Origin: an uncultured Collinsella sp.
GTDB lineage: Bacteria > Actinomycetota > Coriobacteriia > Coriobacteriales > Coriobacteriaceae
Reading direction: 5' to 3'
NCBI GenBank assembly: GCA_959020715.1
Contig: CAUESV010000006.1
Location: forward strand, 54,350 to 118,349
DNA: 64,000 nucleotides
A program made the position numbers and the translations under genes. Positions 1 to 7,534 of the stretch are shown here, piece by piece; the stretch's first letter is position 1, and each line of letters begins with the position of its first letter. The notes beneath the pieces were generated by a model that was given only the letters and a program-made list of their open reading frames with translations, was not told where the DNA came from and did not search any database.

Positions 1-889
1 CGCCCTGCAGGAGCTGACGGTAGGGGAGGAAGCCAATGAACGAGACGACCGCCTGCGAGTGCGCGGCGTTTCGCTTGAGGTAGAGCCTGACCTCGGAGGT
101 CGTCGCGGGCTCAAGCGGCACCAGGGCTACCTTTCCGCTGGCGAGCGATTCCGCCGGCTTGCGCATGAGGAATGAGACGCCGGCGCCGCGCGCGACAAGG
201 GAGATGATGTTCTCGGCTCGTTTGCCGGTGAACGTAACGCGTGGGCCAAATTCAGCTTCGCGACAAAGGGAAAGGACGAGCTCGCTTACGAACGAGCCTT
301 GGGGAAGCATGAGGAAATTCTCGTCGATAAGGTCGTCTATCTCGACGGCGTCACGTTCGGCGAGCGGATGGTCGAGCGGAAGGACGGCCACGAGCCGGTC
401 GGTCGTAAAGGGAATCTTTTTGAACTCCGGCTCGATGGCGCCGCCGTCACGGATGAAGGCCAGGTCAATGTCCTCGTGCAGGAGCATGCGCTTGAGTGTG
501 TCGCCCTCGCCCTCGATGAGCTCGACAGAATATGAGGGGTTCGCCTGCTGAAAATCGATGACGGCGTCCGTGATCCCATAAGGGGCCATAATGGGGATAG
601 AACCGACGGTGAGGTGCTCGAGCGGCTCACCTGCGCCTATTTGAATGGCTGCAAGATAGCGGTGCTGAAGCGTCGCAATTTTTTGCGCATAGGGGAGGAG
701 CGCTTCACCTTGCGCGGTGAGTGTTACGTGGCGCTGGCTTCGATCGATGAGCTTGCAGCCGAGTTCGTGCTCCATTGCCATGATGTGCTTGGAGAGGGTT
801 GATTGCGACATGAAGAGCAGTTCCGCCGCATCAAGAAACGTGCGTGACTGCGCTAAGATGGCGAATTCGCCAAAGCGGCTGATATCCAT
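1..889 (-). CDS. LysR-family transcriptional regulator (3' end cut by window edge)
   Basis: The frame opens at the ATG at 887-889 (minus strand) and runs without a stop to the window edge, about 296 codons, so nearly all of a normal LysR protein (about 300 aa) is present. The N-terminus MDISRFGEFAILAQSRTF, followed by SQSTLSKHIMAMEHELG, is the classic LysR winged helix-turn-helix. The remainder is the substrate-binding fold, with the phrase VARGAGVSFLMRKPA near the end. GAGG lies upstream of the start. It faces the same way as the deformylase at 926-1336, whose stop is only 36 bp upstream of its start. Target genes and effector cannot be told from the window. Confidence 0.88.
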   Translation of the reverse strand, partial: MDISRFGEFAILAQSRTFLDAAELLFMSQSTLSKHIMAMEHELGCKLIDRSQRHVTLTAQGEALLPYAQKIATLQHRYLAAIQIGAGEPLEHLTVGSIPIMAPYGITDAVIDFQQANPSYSVELIEGEGDTLKRMLLHEDIDLAFIRDGGAIEPEFKKIPFTTDRLVAVLPLDHPLAERDAVEIDDLIDENFLMLPQGSFVSELVLSLCREAEFGPRVTFTGKRAENIISLVARGAGVSFLMRKPAESLASGKVALVPLEPATTSEVRLYLKRNAAHSQAVVSFIGFLPYRQLLQG

Positions 890-925
890 AGGGAGGCCTC
901 CGGTACCCTCATTTTGGCAGGTGGC

Positions 926-1336
926 CTAAACCACGACGCCATTGCAGTGGTCGATTTCGTGCTGGATGATTTCGGCGGTGTAGCCCGAGAAGTTTTTGAT
1001 GCGGTGGACGAAGTTCTCGTCCAAATACTCAACCTTAATGCGGCGATAGCGGGTACAGGGACGCTCGCCGATCAGCGAGAGACATCCTTCGCTCGTCTGA
1101 TAGGCATTGACCTGCTCAAGAATTTGAGGGTTGTACATCAGGAGTGTCCTGTTGCCGTCCTTTACGCAGATGATGCGTTTGCGCACGCCGATCATGTTGG
1201 CGGCGAGGCCCACGCACTCGCGCTCATGCTCGTGGAGTGTATCTAGGAGGTCCTGCCCGGTCGCGGCATCGTCGGGTCCCGCGTCTTCGGAAGGCAGACG
1301 CAAAAAGAACTCGGATTTCATGATGGGCTTAATCAT
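926..1336 (-). CDS. def: Peptide deformylase
   Basis: Removes the N-formyl group from new proteins; metal-dependent cytoplasmic enzyme. All three family motifs are visible in order: GLAANMIG (motif 1, normally GxGxAAxQ, here Met in place of Gln), EGCLS (motif 2, Cys metal ligand) and QHEIDH (motif 3, HExxH metal ligands and catalytic Glu). I place the start at 1336 (MIKPIMKSEFF, 136 aa) because GAGGAG precedes it; the frame stays open further upstream but without family similarity. The protein is shorter than E. coli Def (169 aa) and ends soon after motif 3, which fits a compact Firmicutes/Actinobacteria type. It is divergent from the efflux gene at 1542. Confidence 0.85.
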   Translation of the reverse strand: MIKPIMKSEFFLRLPSEDAGPDDAATGQDLLDTLHEHERECVGLAANMIGVRKRIICVKDGNRTLLMYNPQILEQVNAYQTSEGCLSLIGERPCTRYRRIKVEYLDENFVHRIKNFSGYTAEIIQHEIDHCNGVVV

Positions 1337-1541
1337 GGCGGGCTCCTCATGTCTTATGCTTTCGTGGACTTTTAATAATAGCGCGGAAGGAAAGCTGTGC
1401 GTCCGCGTTACAATCTTTCGACGTTGGACCATGTTGCCAGATTCGTCGTGTACGGCGTCTGGCGTAAGTCTAGGGCTCATTTTTCGCCCTGGACTGTTCC
1501 TCTGGGGCGATGCGACTGTCGTTCCAAGAGGAAGGAAATGC

Positions 1542-2957
1542 ATGGGGAGCAAATCTCAGCAACAAGTTCAAGTAGCGCCATCGGCCACTGCGGCGATTCT
1601 CGTCGTAATGTATATTGCAGCCTTTGTTGCCGCGTTTAACGAGAACATCATTAACGTGGCGTTGCACGACATTATGGCAGCCTTTTCGGTGAGTGCCACC
1701 ACGGCGCAGTGGCTCGTTTCGGGCTACATGATCGTGACGTCGATCTTTACGGCCATCATGGCCTTCCTGTCCGGCCGTTTCTCGACGCGCAAGCTGCTGT
1801 TTTTCGCATGCGGATGCATGGTCGCCGGCGAAGTCCTGTGCCTGTTCGCTCCGTCATTTAGCGTTTTGCTGCCAAGCCGTATTTTGCAGGCTGCGGGATC
1901 GGGCATCTTGTTCCCGCTCATGATGAACGTGGTGCTGTCTTGCGCTCCGCGCGAGAAGCTCGGTCTCTATCTGAGCCTGGGCGGAGCCTGCATTACGCTG
2001 GGGCCGGCGTTTGGACCCGTGATCAGCGGTCTTATGTGCACGTTGTTTGGCTGGAGGGCGGTGTTCGTAGTGCCGCTGGTGGGCGGCATTGTGGTCGCTG
2101 CGGCGGGCGTAAAGCTTGTTCAGAATGTCGGAGAGCGTTCGAACGCCACGCTTGATATTCTGTCGGTTGTTTTGCTCGCCGCCGGTATTACGGCATTTGT
2201 GTATTCCGTAGGCGAGTTCTCGACCAATCTGATTGCCGGTATCGTGACGCTTTTCGCCGCCATTGTGCTGCTCGGCCTGTTTGCGGCCCGCCAGCTCAAG
2301 CTCGAGCATCCGGTGCTTAACGTGCGTCCCATGGCGAGCGTTCGTTTTTGGCCTGCGTGTCTGCTTGTGGTGGTGTCGATGATGACGACGTTCTCGATGA
2401 GCGTTTTGTTGCCGCTCTATTTTGAGGGCGCATACGGCATGACCGCACTTGTTGCGGGCTTGCTCATTTTGCCGGCGATTGCCTGCAACGCCGTGACCTC
2501 GATTGTGGGCGGACGCGTGATGGACGCCCGTGGCGCATGGCCGCTGCTGCCGATCGGCTTTGCCCTGATTGCCGTGGGGCAGACTGCCATCTCGATGACG
2601 GCGGCAAGCATGAACATCGGCGTCGTCGTGGCGCTGACCGTTGTGGTGTATGCCGGAGTCGGTTTGGTGCTGAGCCCCTCGCAAACGGCCGGCTTGGAGA
2701 CGCTGCCTGCCGCTGAACATCCTCATGGAACGGCATTGCTTAACACGTGGAATATGATTGCCGCATCGTTTGGCCCGTCGCTGTTTATCGGCCTGCTCTC
2801 GAGTTCTGCGTCGACTGCCGGCGCGGCTGGCGCTGCGACCGACGTTGCCGAGGCGATTGGATTTGCAACTGCCGTGCGTGTGGCGGCTGTGATTGCCGTG
2901 GTCGGGTTCGCGGTGTCGCTGGTGTACGCTCGTCGCGAGTCGCACATGTCGCATTAA
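1542..2957 (+). CDS. MFS transporter, DHA2 (EmrB/QacA-like) family
   Basis: Probable proton-coupled multidrug or metabolite exporter in the cytoplasmic membrane. The 471-aa protein has about 14 hydrophobic segments, the DHA2 arrangement. Its N-terminus reads AFVAAFNENIINVALHDI, the EmrB/QacA TM1 motif (usually LDxTIVNVALP), followed by SGYMIVTSI and the MFS motif A loop GRFSTRKLLF. Motif C-like glycines (GPAFGPVISGL) lie near residue 150, as in antiporters. ATG at 1542 is chosen because GAGGAAGG lies just upstream and the family TM1 begins about 20 residues later; the frame is open upstream to 1131. Substrate unknown. Confidence 0.85.
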   Translation: MGSKSQQQVQVAPSATAAILVVMYIAAFVAAFNENIINVALHDIMAAFSVSATTAQWLVSGYMIVTSIFTAIMAFLSGRFSTRKLLFFACGCMVAGEVLCLFAPSFSVLLPSRILQAAGSGILFPLMMNVVLSCAPREKLGLYLSLGGACITLGPAFGPVISGLMCTLFGWRAVFVVPLVGGIVVAAAGVKLVQNVGERSNATLDILSVVLLAAGITAFVYSVGEFSTNLIAGIVTLFAAIVLLGLFAARQLKLEHPVLNVRPMASVRFWPACLLVVVSMMTTFSMSVLLPLYFEGAYGMTALVAGLLILPAIACNAVTSIVGGRVMDARGAWPLLPIGFALIAVGQTAISMTAASMNIGVVVALTVVVYAGVGLVLSPSQTAGLETLPAAEHPHGTALLNTWNMIAASFGPSLFIGLLSSSASTAGAAGAATDVAEAIGFATAVRVAAVIAVVGFAVSLVYARRESHMSH

Positions 2958-3109
2958 TGTGTGCACATAGATTCTGCAGCTAGATTGGATGGCGACACCA
3001 TAAACTAATGGACGTTTTGCCGAGAGGCATGAATGTTTAAAGCGCAAAGAGTGCGCGACGGGCCCCGCGAATGGGGCGATGATGCCCGAGAGGGCCAAGA
3101 AGGAGTCTC

Positions 3110-4021
3110 ATGTCCGAGAACGAAGAGATCATGAACGAGACCGAGAACGAGACCATGGCTGCCGAGGTTGAGGCAGTCGAGACCGTGGAGACCGAAGCTG
3201 CCGAGGTTGAGGCTGCTGACGAGGTTTCCGTCGAGGAGGAGGCCGAGGTTGTCGAGGCCGCCGTTGATTACGATGATGAAGAGCTGATGGACAAGATGCA
3301 GAAGGCCGCCCGTCTGCTGCGTAGCCGTCGCTTTGCTATTTCCAAGGAGGAGGAGGCCAAGGCCGAGCGCATGGCGAACATCGAGCGCGCCATCAAGCTT
3401 CTTGACCTCAAGCCCAAGATGGAGCAGAAGGAAATGTCCGACCTGCTCGGCATGCGCCTCCGCGAGCTCGATGGTCTGATGGCCGAGGCCGAGGCTGCCG
3501 ATCTGGTCGGCCGCATCGACGACGCCGAGGGCGATATGCGCAAGATCGTCGTCTTCGCTGCCGAGGATGCCGCTGAGGGCCTGGTCGAGCTTGCCAACAA
3601 GAAGGAGAAGCTCCTGCCCGAGCTTTCTTACGAGGAGGCCACCGAGCTGATGGCCGCTCTCGATAAGGTTATTGCTCCGCTCGTCGCCATGGGCCTGGAC
3701 GAGGACCGCGGTCCTCGCGGCGGCCGTGACGATCGCGGCGGCCGTGGCGGCGACCGTGGCGGTCGCGGCGGCTTTGGCGATCGTGGCGGCCGTGGTGGCG
3801 ACCGTGGCGGTCGCGGTGGCGATCGCGGCGGCCGTGGCGGCTTTGGTGACCGCGGCGGCGACCGTGGCGGTCGCGGCGGCTTTGGCGGCAACCGTGGTGG
3901 CTATGGCGACCGCGGTGGCAACCGTGGCGGTTTCGGCGGCAACCGTGGTAACGACCGCGGCGGTCGCGGTGGCGATCGTGGCGGCCGCAACGGCGGCGGC
4001 TTCCGCGGCAACCGTTTCTAA
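3110..4021 (+). CDS. Acidic protein with MarR-like winged helix and C-terminal RGG repeats
   Basis: 303 aa, not a named family that I recognise. Residues 1-60 are almost entirely Glu/Asp/Ala/Val. Residues about 65-165 read like a MarR/ArsR-type winged helix: an ERAIKLLDLKPKMEQKEMSD helix pair, a recognition-helix-like LGMRLRELDGLMAEAEAADL, a wing (GRIDDAEGDMRKIVV) and the following FAAEDA. Residues about 195-303 are some 20 copies of RGG or DRGGRGG, with F or Y inserted, ending GFRGNRF. RGG tails bind RNA or mediate condensation in eukaryotes and in some bacterial RNA-binding proteins; acting on RNA or nucleoprotein here is inference. AAGGAG precedes the ATG. It is monocistronic, with a hairpin at 4026-4053. 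Confidence 0.8.
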   Translation: MSENEEIMNETENETMAAEVEAVETVETEAAEVEAADEVSVEEEAEVVEAAVDYDDEELMDKMQKAARLLRSRRFAISKEEEAKAERMANIERAIKLLDLKPKMEQKEMSDLLGMRLRELDGLMAEAEAADLVGRIDDAEGDMRKIVVFAAEDAAEGLVELANKKEKLLPELSYEEATELMAALDKVIAPLVAMGLDEDRGPRGGRDDRGGRGGDRGGRGGFGDRGGRGGDRGGRGGDRGGRGGFGDRGGDRGGRGGFGGNRGGYGDRGGNRGGFGGNRGNDRGGRGGDRGGRNGGGFRGNRF

Positions 4022-4025
4022 TTGG

Positions 4026-4053
4026 GTTACGCGGTTTTACCAAACCGCGTAAC
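4026..4053 (+). terminator. Hairpin after the RGG-protein gene
   Basis: A perfect 12-bp inverted repeat, GTTACGCGGTTT / AAACCGCGTAAC, with a TACC loop starts five bases after the stop codon. There is no T-tract, so it may stabilise the 3' end rather than terminate by itself. Confidence 0.6.
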
Positions 4054-4055
4054 TA

Positions 4056-4170
4056 GTTGACGCTGCAAACCCGCCAGAGCGGCAATCTGCCTTTCAACTT
4101 CGGCGGCATGACCAAAAGGTCAATGCCGCCTCGTTTCAAGGCACCTTGCTCGCTCTGGCGGGTTTTCGCT
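4056..4170. repeat. Structured intergenic repeat, copy 1 (left part, split by the IS)
   Basis: A long two-level hairpin. The outer stem is 15 bp, perfect (4067-4081 with 4151-4165). The inner stem is GGCGGCATGACC (4102-4113) with GGTC-A-ATGCCGCC (4118-4130), an AAAA loop and one bulged A. A second copy lies at 59297-59450 with the same architecture, the same flanking GACGCTGC and the same bulge position. Five outer-stem positions differ between the copies and all five are compensated on the other arm. The copy-1 sequence resumes at 5700 on the far side of the insertion element. Whether it acts as DNA (REP-like) or as RNA is not known. Confidence 0.8.
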
Positions 4171-4186
4171 CATATGACCCAATCCG

Positions 4187-4447
4187 CTGTCAAGAGCCAC
4201 AATGGCCCCGCCGACCGCTTGCAATCGGTCGGCGGGGCCTGCCGTTAACCCGTCCCGGTCCGCCCCGGCATGTCATCGACGCCTTCGGCTCAGTCTCATA
4301 TCCGCGGATACCGTTCTGTCGGCCCGCACTCCATTCCTTCGGCGGGGTTCCCCAAGTCTGTCGAGGCGCATGCGGAGGGCTCCGCGCGCACAGCGAAATA
4401 GGGGGTATCCCCGAAGGCCGCCCGGCTCGCCGGGACGGGGGCTATGT
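4187..4447 (-). ncRNA. Candidate target-guide RNA (seekRNA/bridge RNA) region of the IS
   Basis: IS110 transposases are guided by an RNA from the element's non-coding end; in the IS1111 group this lies between the transposase stop and the nearby end. Here that interval is about 260 nt, against about 110 nt on the other side. It contains several short inverted repeats and a perfect 14-bp hairpin GGCCCCGCCGACCG / CGGTCGGCGGGGCC (4204-4217 with 4226-4239). I could not assign the exact RNA ends or the guide loops by eye; the call rests on position and family knowledge. Confidence 0.4.
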
Positions 4448-5569
4448 CTATTCCGCGCCCTCCCGGCACATCATGCCGAGGGCCCAGAGCCACCTCACGA
4501 GCTCGGCCGCGGTGGCCGCGTTAGCCTTCGCCGCGGGCATGCCGCGGGCGAGCATCTCCTCGCGCCGCCGCAGGAGCCGCTCGGACCCCTTCCTCCCGTG
4601 CATCCTTATCTCGAGGGGCACGCCCGTATCCCTTGGCATGAGCTTCGGCTGGTGCCGTGCCGCGGCGTAGCACCATGAACCCTCAACGGCCAGCTTCCTC
4701 ACGAGCGCGTTGCCCGCACCGCTGATGCCTCCGAGCCGCACGGAGTCGCCACTCGACCTCTGACTCGGCGCGAGGCCGAAATAGGCCGTGACCTGCCTTC
4801 CGGAACGGAACCTCGTGAAGTCGCCGACCTCGGCCGAGAAGGCTGCGGCCAGCGCGAAGGCGCAGCCCTTGATCGACTGGAGGGCGGCCACCTCCGCGGC
4901 GATCGGGCTGGCATCCACGGCTGCCCTGTACTCGGAGAGCAGGTCCGCCCGGGCCTCCGCCGCGGCCTCGACCTCGTTCCTCAGGGCGGCGAGCGTCCGA
5001 ACCCCGCCATCGTCCTCAGGCCTGACCTTGTCGAGCCACCTCAGGAAGTCGTAGGTCCAGTACTTCCTCGGGTTGCCGGCGGGCGTGGTGCCGCCGTAGA
5101 CGAACCCTCGCTTTGCGAGGAAGGCGAGCAGCCGCTGCTTGGCGGTCGCCAGGCGCGCGGTCGCCCCGTCGTAGGCGCCGGCGAGGTCCCTGATGCCTTC
5201 GACCTCGGGGGAGGGGACCCATACGGGGGAGATGTCGTGGGCGAGTATCGCCTTGGCCATCCTGGCGGCGTCGTTCCTGTCGTTCTTGGAGGCCGAGTCG
5301 GCGGCCGACCTGGGGATCTTCGAGACCGCGGCGACGGCGCACTCGACGCCGAGCCCGGCGAGCTCCCTTTGCGGGGCGAAGCCGAGGTAGCCGCTCTCGT
5401 AGGCCGCGAGCGACGGCCCGGGGAACCCATCCATCCACCCGGCGATCTCGCCCCAGGGGTTGCCGGGGAACCTCCTCGTCACGGCCTCGCCGGTGTCCGC
5501 GTCGAGGGCGCAGACGGTGGTCGACCTCAGGTGGACGTCCATCCCGAACGCGGTAGAATACTTTGGCAT
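4448..5569 (-). CDS. IS110-family transposase (DEDD/serine recombinase type)
   Basis: 373 aa. The N-terminal RuvC-like DEDD domain begins FGMDVHLRSTTVCALD (first Asp) and includes the family signature KNDRNDAARMAKAI with the paired Asp residues near residue 95. A central coiled region follows. The C-terminal Transposase_20 domain reads SIKGCAFALAAAFSAEVGD, then FGLAPSQRSSGDS and SGAGNALVRKLAVEGSW; the conserved serine is expected near that last segment. Length and motifs are complete and there is no frameshift, so the element may be active. It catalyses site-specific insertion through a guide RNA without a classical DDE mechanism (family knowledge). Confidence 0.93.
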   Translation of the reverse strand: MPKYSTAFGMDVHLRSTTVCALDADTGEAVTRRFPGNPWGEIAGWMDGFPGPSLAAYESGYLGFAPQRELAGLGVECAVAAVSKIPRSAADSASKNDRNDAARMAKAILAHDISPVWVPSPEVEGIRDLAGAYDGATARLATAKQRLLAFLAKRGFVYGGTTPAGNPRKYWTYDFLRWLDKVRPEDDGGVRTLAALRNEVEAAAEARADLLSEYRAAVDASPIAAEVAALQSIKGCAFALAAAFSAEVGDFTRFRSGRQVTAYFGLAPSQRSSGDSVRLGGISGAGNALVRKLAVEGSWCYAAARHQPKLMPRDTGVPLEIRMHGRKGSERLLRRREEMLARGMPAAKANAATAAELVRWLWALGMMCREGAE

Positions 5570-5699
5570 GGGAGCCTCCCAACCTCGTTGCGGCGCGGCT
5601 GCGCCTATGGCACTTCAACATCATTGTCGCAGCCCCGACCCGCGGTCACGAGCGGGGGCTCCTGTCTATTTAGTGCCCTCGGATTGGGTCATAGTGTCT

Positions 5700-5782
5700 G
5701 TCGGTACCAAGACATCGGCGTTGCCTTAATCCAGGTCTGTCAAAAAGTAGTCATTGGGGACGTTCTTAAACGACTACATAGC
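5700..5782. repeat. Structured intergenic repeat, copy 1 (right part) with half palindrome
   Basis: Continues the repeat interrupted by the IS: GTCGGT, then CGGCGTT at the same offset as in copy 2, then GTCATTGGGGACGTTCTT followed by AAACGACTA. The last motif is one arm of the perfect palindrome at 59451-59520, here without its second arm. Confidence 0.75.
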
Positions 5783-5850
5783 ATGAGAGTGGACAATCTC
5801 CCGGTTTGAGCCTGCACTCAAGCTCAAAGTGGGAGATTATCCACTCTCAT
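5783..5850. repeat. 68-nt two-level hairpin upstream of pdxT
   Basis: The outer arms ATGAGAGTGGACAATCTCCC and GGGAGATTATCCACTCTCAT pair over 20 positions with one wobble. The inner arms TTTGAGC and GCTCAAA pair inside. The pdxT stop is 41 bp away on the minus strand, so it may serve as that operon's 3' structure, but its size and two-level form resemble the other REP-like hairpins at 18456 and 61145. Confidence 0.7.
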
Positions 5851-5890
5851 TTGTTCTGTGTCCGAAAATTCACGCTCGTTTCTACTCTGC

Positions 5891-6478
5891 CTACATTTGG
5901 AGGAAGAGCTCGTGGAGGCAGGCGTCGTCGTCGAGCTCGGGGTGGAAGGTTACGCCGAGCTGGTTGCCCTGGCGGGCGGCGACGATGCGGCCATCGACCT
6001 CTGCCAGGGCCTTGGCGTCGCCGTGGACCTCGACGATGCGGGGCGCACGGATAAACGTCAGCGGCACCTCACCGTCGATGCCGGCTACCTGTCCCTTGGT
6101 TCGAAAGCTGCCGAGCTGCCTGCCGTAGGCATTGCGCTCGACAAGTACATCCATGGTTGCCAAACGCGGCGTGCCCTTATCGTCATGGGCGGCAAGATCG
6201 CGCGCCAACAGAATCAGACCGGCACAGGTGCCCAGGACGGGCATGCCTTCAGCGATGCGGGCACGAAGCTCCTCGAGCATGCCCAACTCATCAAGCAGCT
6301 TGCCCTGAACGGTGGATTCGCCGCCAGGGAGGACCAGGCGATCAAAGTTCTGCCGCAAATCGGCCGCCTGCCTCAGCTCAATACAGCGTGCGCCAAGCTC
6401 GGATAGTCTTGCCTCGTGCTCGGCAAAAGCACCTTGGACCGCCAGCACGGCGACCGTTTGGTCCGCATAATCGCTCAT
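5891..6478 (-). CDS. pdxT: Pyridoxal 5'-phosphate synthase glutaminase subunit PdxT
   Basis: Class I glutamine amidotransferase (195 aa) that supplies ammonia to PdxS for de novo PLP synthesis. The N-terminus VAVLAVQGAFAEHEARL and LPGGEST are PdxT signatures. The catalytic Cys is in VLGTCAGLILLAR and the His-Glu dyad in VTFHPELDDDACLHE. Start at 6478, with AAAGGAT upstream. The pdxS stop lies 20 bp upstream, so the two genes form one minus-strand operon and the products assemble as a PdxS12-PdxT12 complex. Confidence 0.95.
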   Translation of the reverse strand: MSDYADQTVAVLAVQGAFAEHEARLSELGARCIELRQAADLRQNFDRLVLPGGESTVQGKLLDELGMLEELRARIAEGMPVLGTCAGLILLARDLAAHDDKGTPRLATMDVLVERNAYGRQLGSFRTKGQVAGIDGEVPLTFIRAPRIVEVHGDAKALAEVDGRIVAARQGNQLGVTFHPELDDDACLHELFLQM

Positions 6479-6498
6479 GTGCGATCCTTTCTGCCGGA

Positions 6499-7389
6499 CT
6501 AGCACCCGCGCTCCTCCATGATAATCTCGATCTCGTCGGCGTTGATGCCCACCATAGCCTCGCCCAGGTCCTCCGAAAGCTCGGCGATGAGCTTGGCGTC
6601 GGTGAAGTTGGCCACGGCCTTAACGATGGCGGCAGCGCGCTTGGCGGGGTCGCCGCTCTTAAAGATGCCCGAGCCCACAAAGACGCCCTCGGCGCCCAGC
6701 TGCATCATCAGCGCGGCATCGGCGGGGGTCGCTACGCCGCCAGCAGCAAAGTTCACGACGGGAAGCTTGCCTGTGGCATGGACCTCGCGGACCAGCTCGA
6801 CCGGAACCTGCAGTTGCTTGGCTGCCTCAAAGAGCTCATCATCGCGTAATGCAACAATGTCGCGGATCTGCTTTTGGATTTTGCGCATGTGACGCACAGC
6901 CTGGACGACGTCGCCCGTGCCCGGCTCGCCCTTGGTGCGAATCATCGTGGCGCCCTCGGCAACACGGCGTAACGCCTCGCCCAGGTCGCGGGCGCCGCAG
7001 ACAAACGGCACGTCAAACTGGGTCTTGTCGATATGGTAGACATCGTCGGCAGGGGAGAGGACCTCGGACTCATCGATGTAATCGATCTCGATGGCCTGCA
7101 GGACCTGCGCCTCGACAATGTGACCGATGCGGCACTTGGCCATGACGGGGATGGAGACGGCCTCTTGAATGCCCTTGATCATCTTGGGGTCACTCATGCG
7201 CGAGACGCCGCCTGCGGCACGGATGTCGGCCGGGATGCGCTCGAGTGCCATGACGGCGCAGGCGCCCGCCTCTTCGGCGATGCGTGCCTGCTCGGGCGTG
7301 GTGACGTCCATGATGACGCCGCCCTTGAGCATCTGCGCGAGCTCGCGGTTGAGTTTAACGCGATCGGCCTTGCTGGTCTGTTCTGCCAT
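6499..7389 (-). CDS. pdxS: Pyridoxal 5'-phosphate synthase lyase subunit PdxS
   Basis: TIM-barrel synthase (296 aa) that makes PLP from ribose 5-phosphate, glyceraldehyde 3-phosphate and ammonia. It is very conserved: GGVIMDVTTPEQARIAEEAG, ALERIPADIRAAGGVSRMSD, catalytic lysines in MAKCRIGH and MIRTKGEPGTG, NFAAGGVATPADAALMMQLG, then GSGIFKS. Start at 7389 (MAEQTSKADRVKLN) with AAGGGAG upstream; the frame is open a little further but adds nothing conserved. First gene of the pdxST operon, divergent from the pdxR-like gene at 7535. Confidence 0.97.
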   Translation of the reverse strand: MAEQTSKADRVKLNRELAQMLKGGVIMDVTTPEQARIAEEAGACAVMALERIPADIRAAGGVSRMSDPKMIKGIQEAVSIPVMAKCRIGHIVEAQVLQAIEIDYIDESEVLSPADDVYHIDKTQFDVPFVCGARDLGEALRRVAEGATMIRTKGEPGTGDVVQAVRHMRKIQKQIRDIVALRDDELFEAAKQLQVPVELVREVHATGKLPVVNFAAGGVATPADAALMMQLGAEGVFVGSGIFKSGDPAKRAAAIVKAVANFTDAKLIAELSEDLGEAMVGINADEIEIIMEERGC

Positions 7390-7481
7390 GGTTGCTCCCT
7401 TGGTTGGCATGTGTATTGCTTGACGGAACATCCTATCGGGGAGCTGGGTATGGCGAAATACTCAGTTTTCGAGATAATAGC

Positions 7482-7523
7482 AAGGTCAGACTAATGCCAG
7501 ATTGAATGACTCGATAAGGTCAG
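7482..7523. promoter_or_regulatory. Direct-repeat operator candidate between pdxS and the pdxR-like gene
   Basis: AAGGTCAG occurs twice in the same orientation, at 7482-7489 and 7516-7523, 34 bp apart (about three helical turns), inside the 145-bp divergent intergenic region. MocR/PdxR regulators are known to bind direct repeats. The second repeat also overlaps the likely ribosome-binding site of the regulator. Confidence 0.45.
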
Positions 7524-7534
7524 GTGACAAACTC

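Larger units (their letters stand above)
4171..5699 (-). mobile_element. IS110-family insertion sequence, IS1111 group
   Basis: About 1.53 kb, one transposase gene on the minus strand. Subterminal 13-bp inverted repeats are visible: ATGACCCAATCCG (4174-4186) and CGGATTGGGTCAT (5680-5692). Subterminal repeats mark the IS1111 group; ordinary IS110 members lack them. A CT dinucleotide is present at both junctions (4169-4170 and 5698-5699). Removing the element joins TTTCGCT to GTCGGT, which matches the uninterrupted second repeat copy (GCTCGCTGTCGGTCC at 59406-59420). There is no other target duplication, as expected for this family. The longer non-coding end (4187-4447) lies downstream of the transposase, as in other IS1111 elements. 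Confidence 0.88.

Noticed and set aside
1131..1541. Longer N-terminus of the MFS transporter (open from 1131)
   Set aside because: The extension is antisense to the deformylase and divergent promoter region and would precede TM1 by 137 residues; the ATG at 1542 has a strong ribosome site.
3669..4052. Arg/His/Pro-rich and Ala/Val-rich frames over the RGG region
   Set aside because: Low-complexity translations of the (GGC)n-like RGG repeat in other frames.
4171..5699. IS flanked by target-site duplication of several bases
   Set aside because: Only a CT is shared at the two junctions; IS110-family insertion does not create longer duplications.
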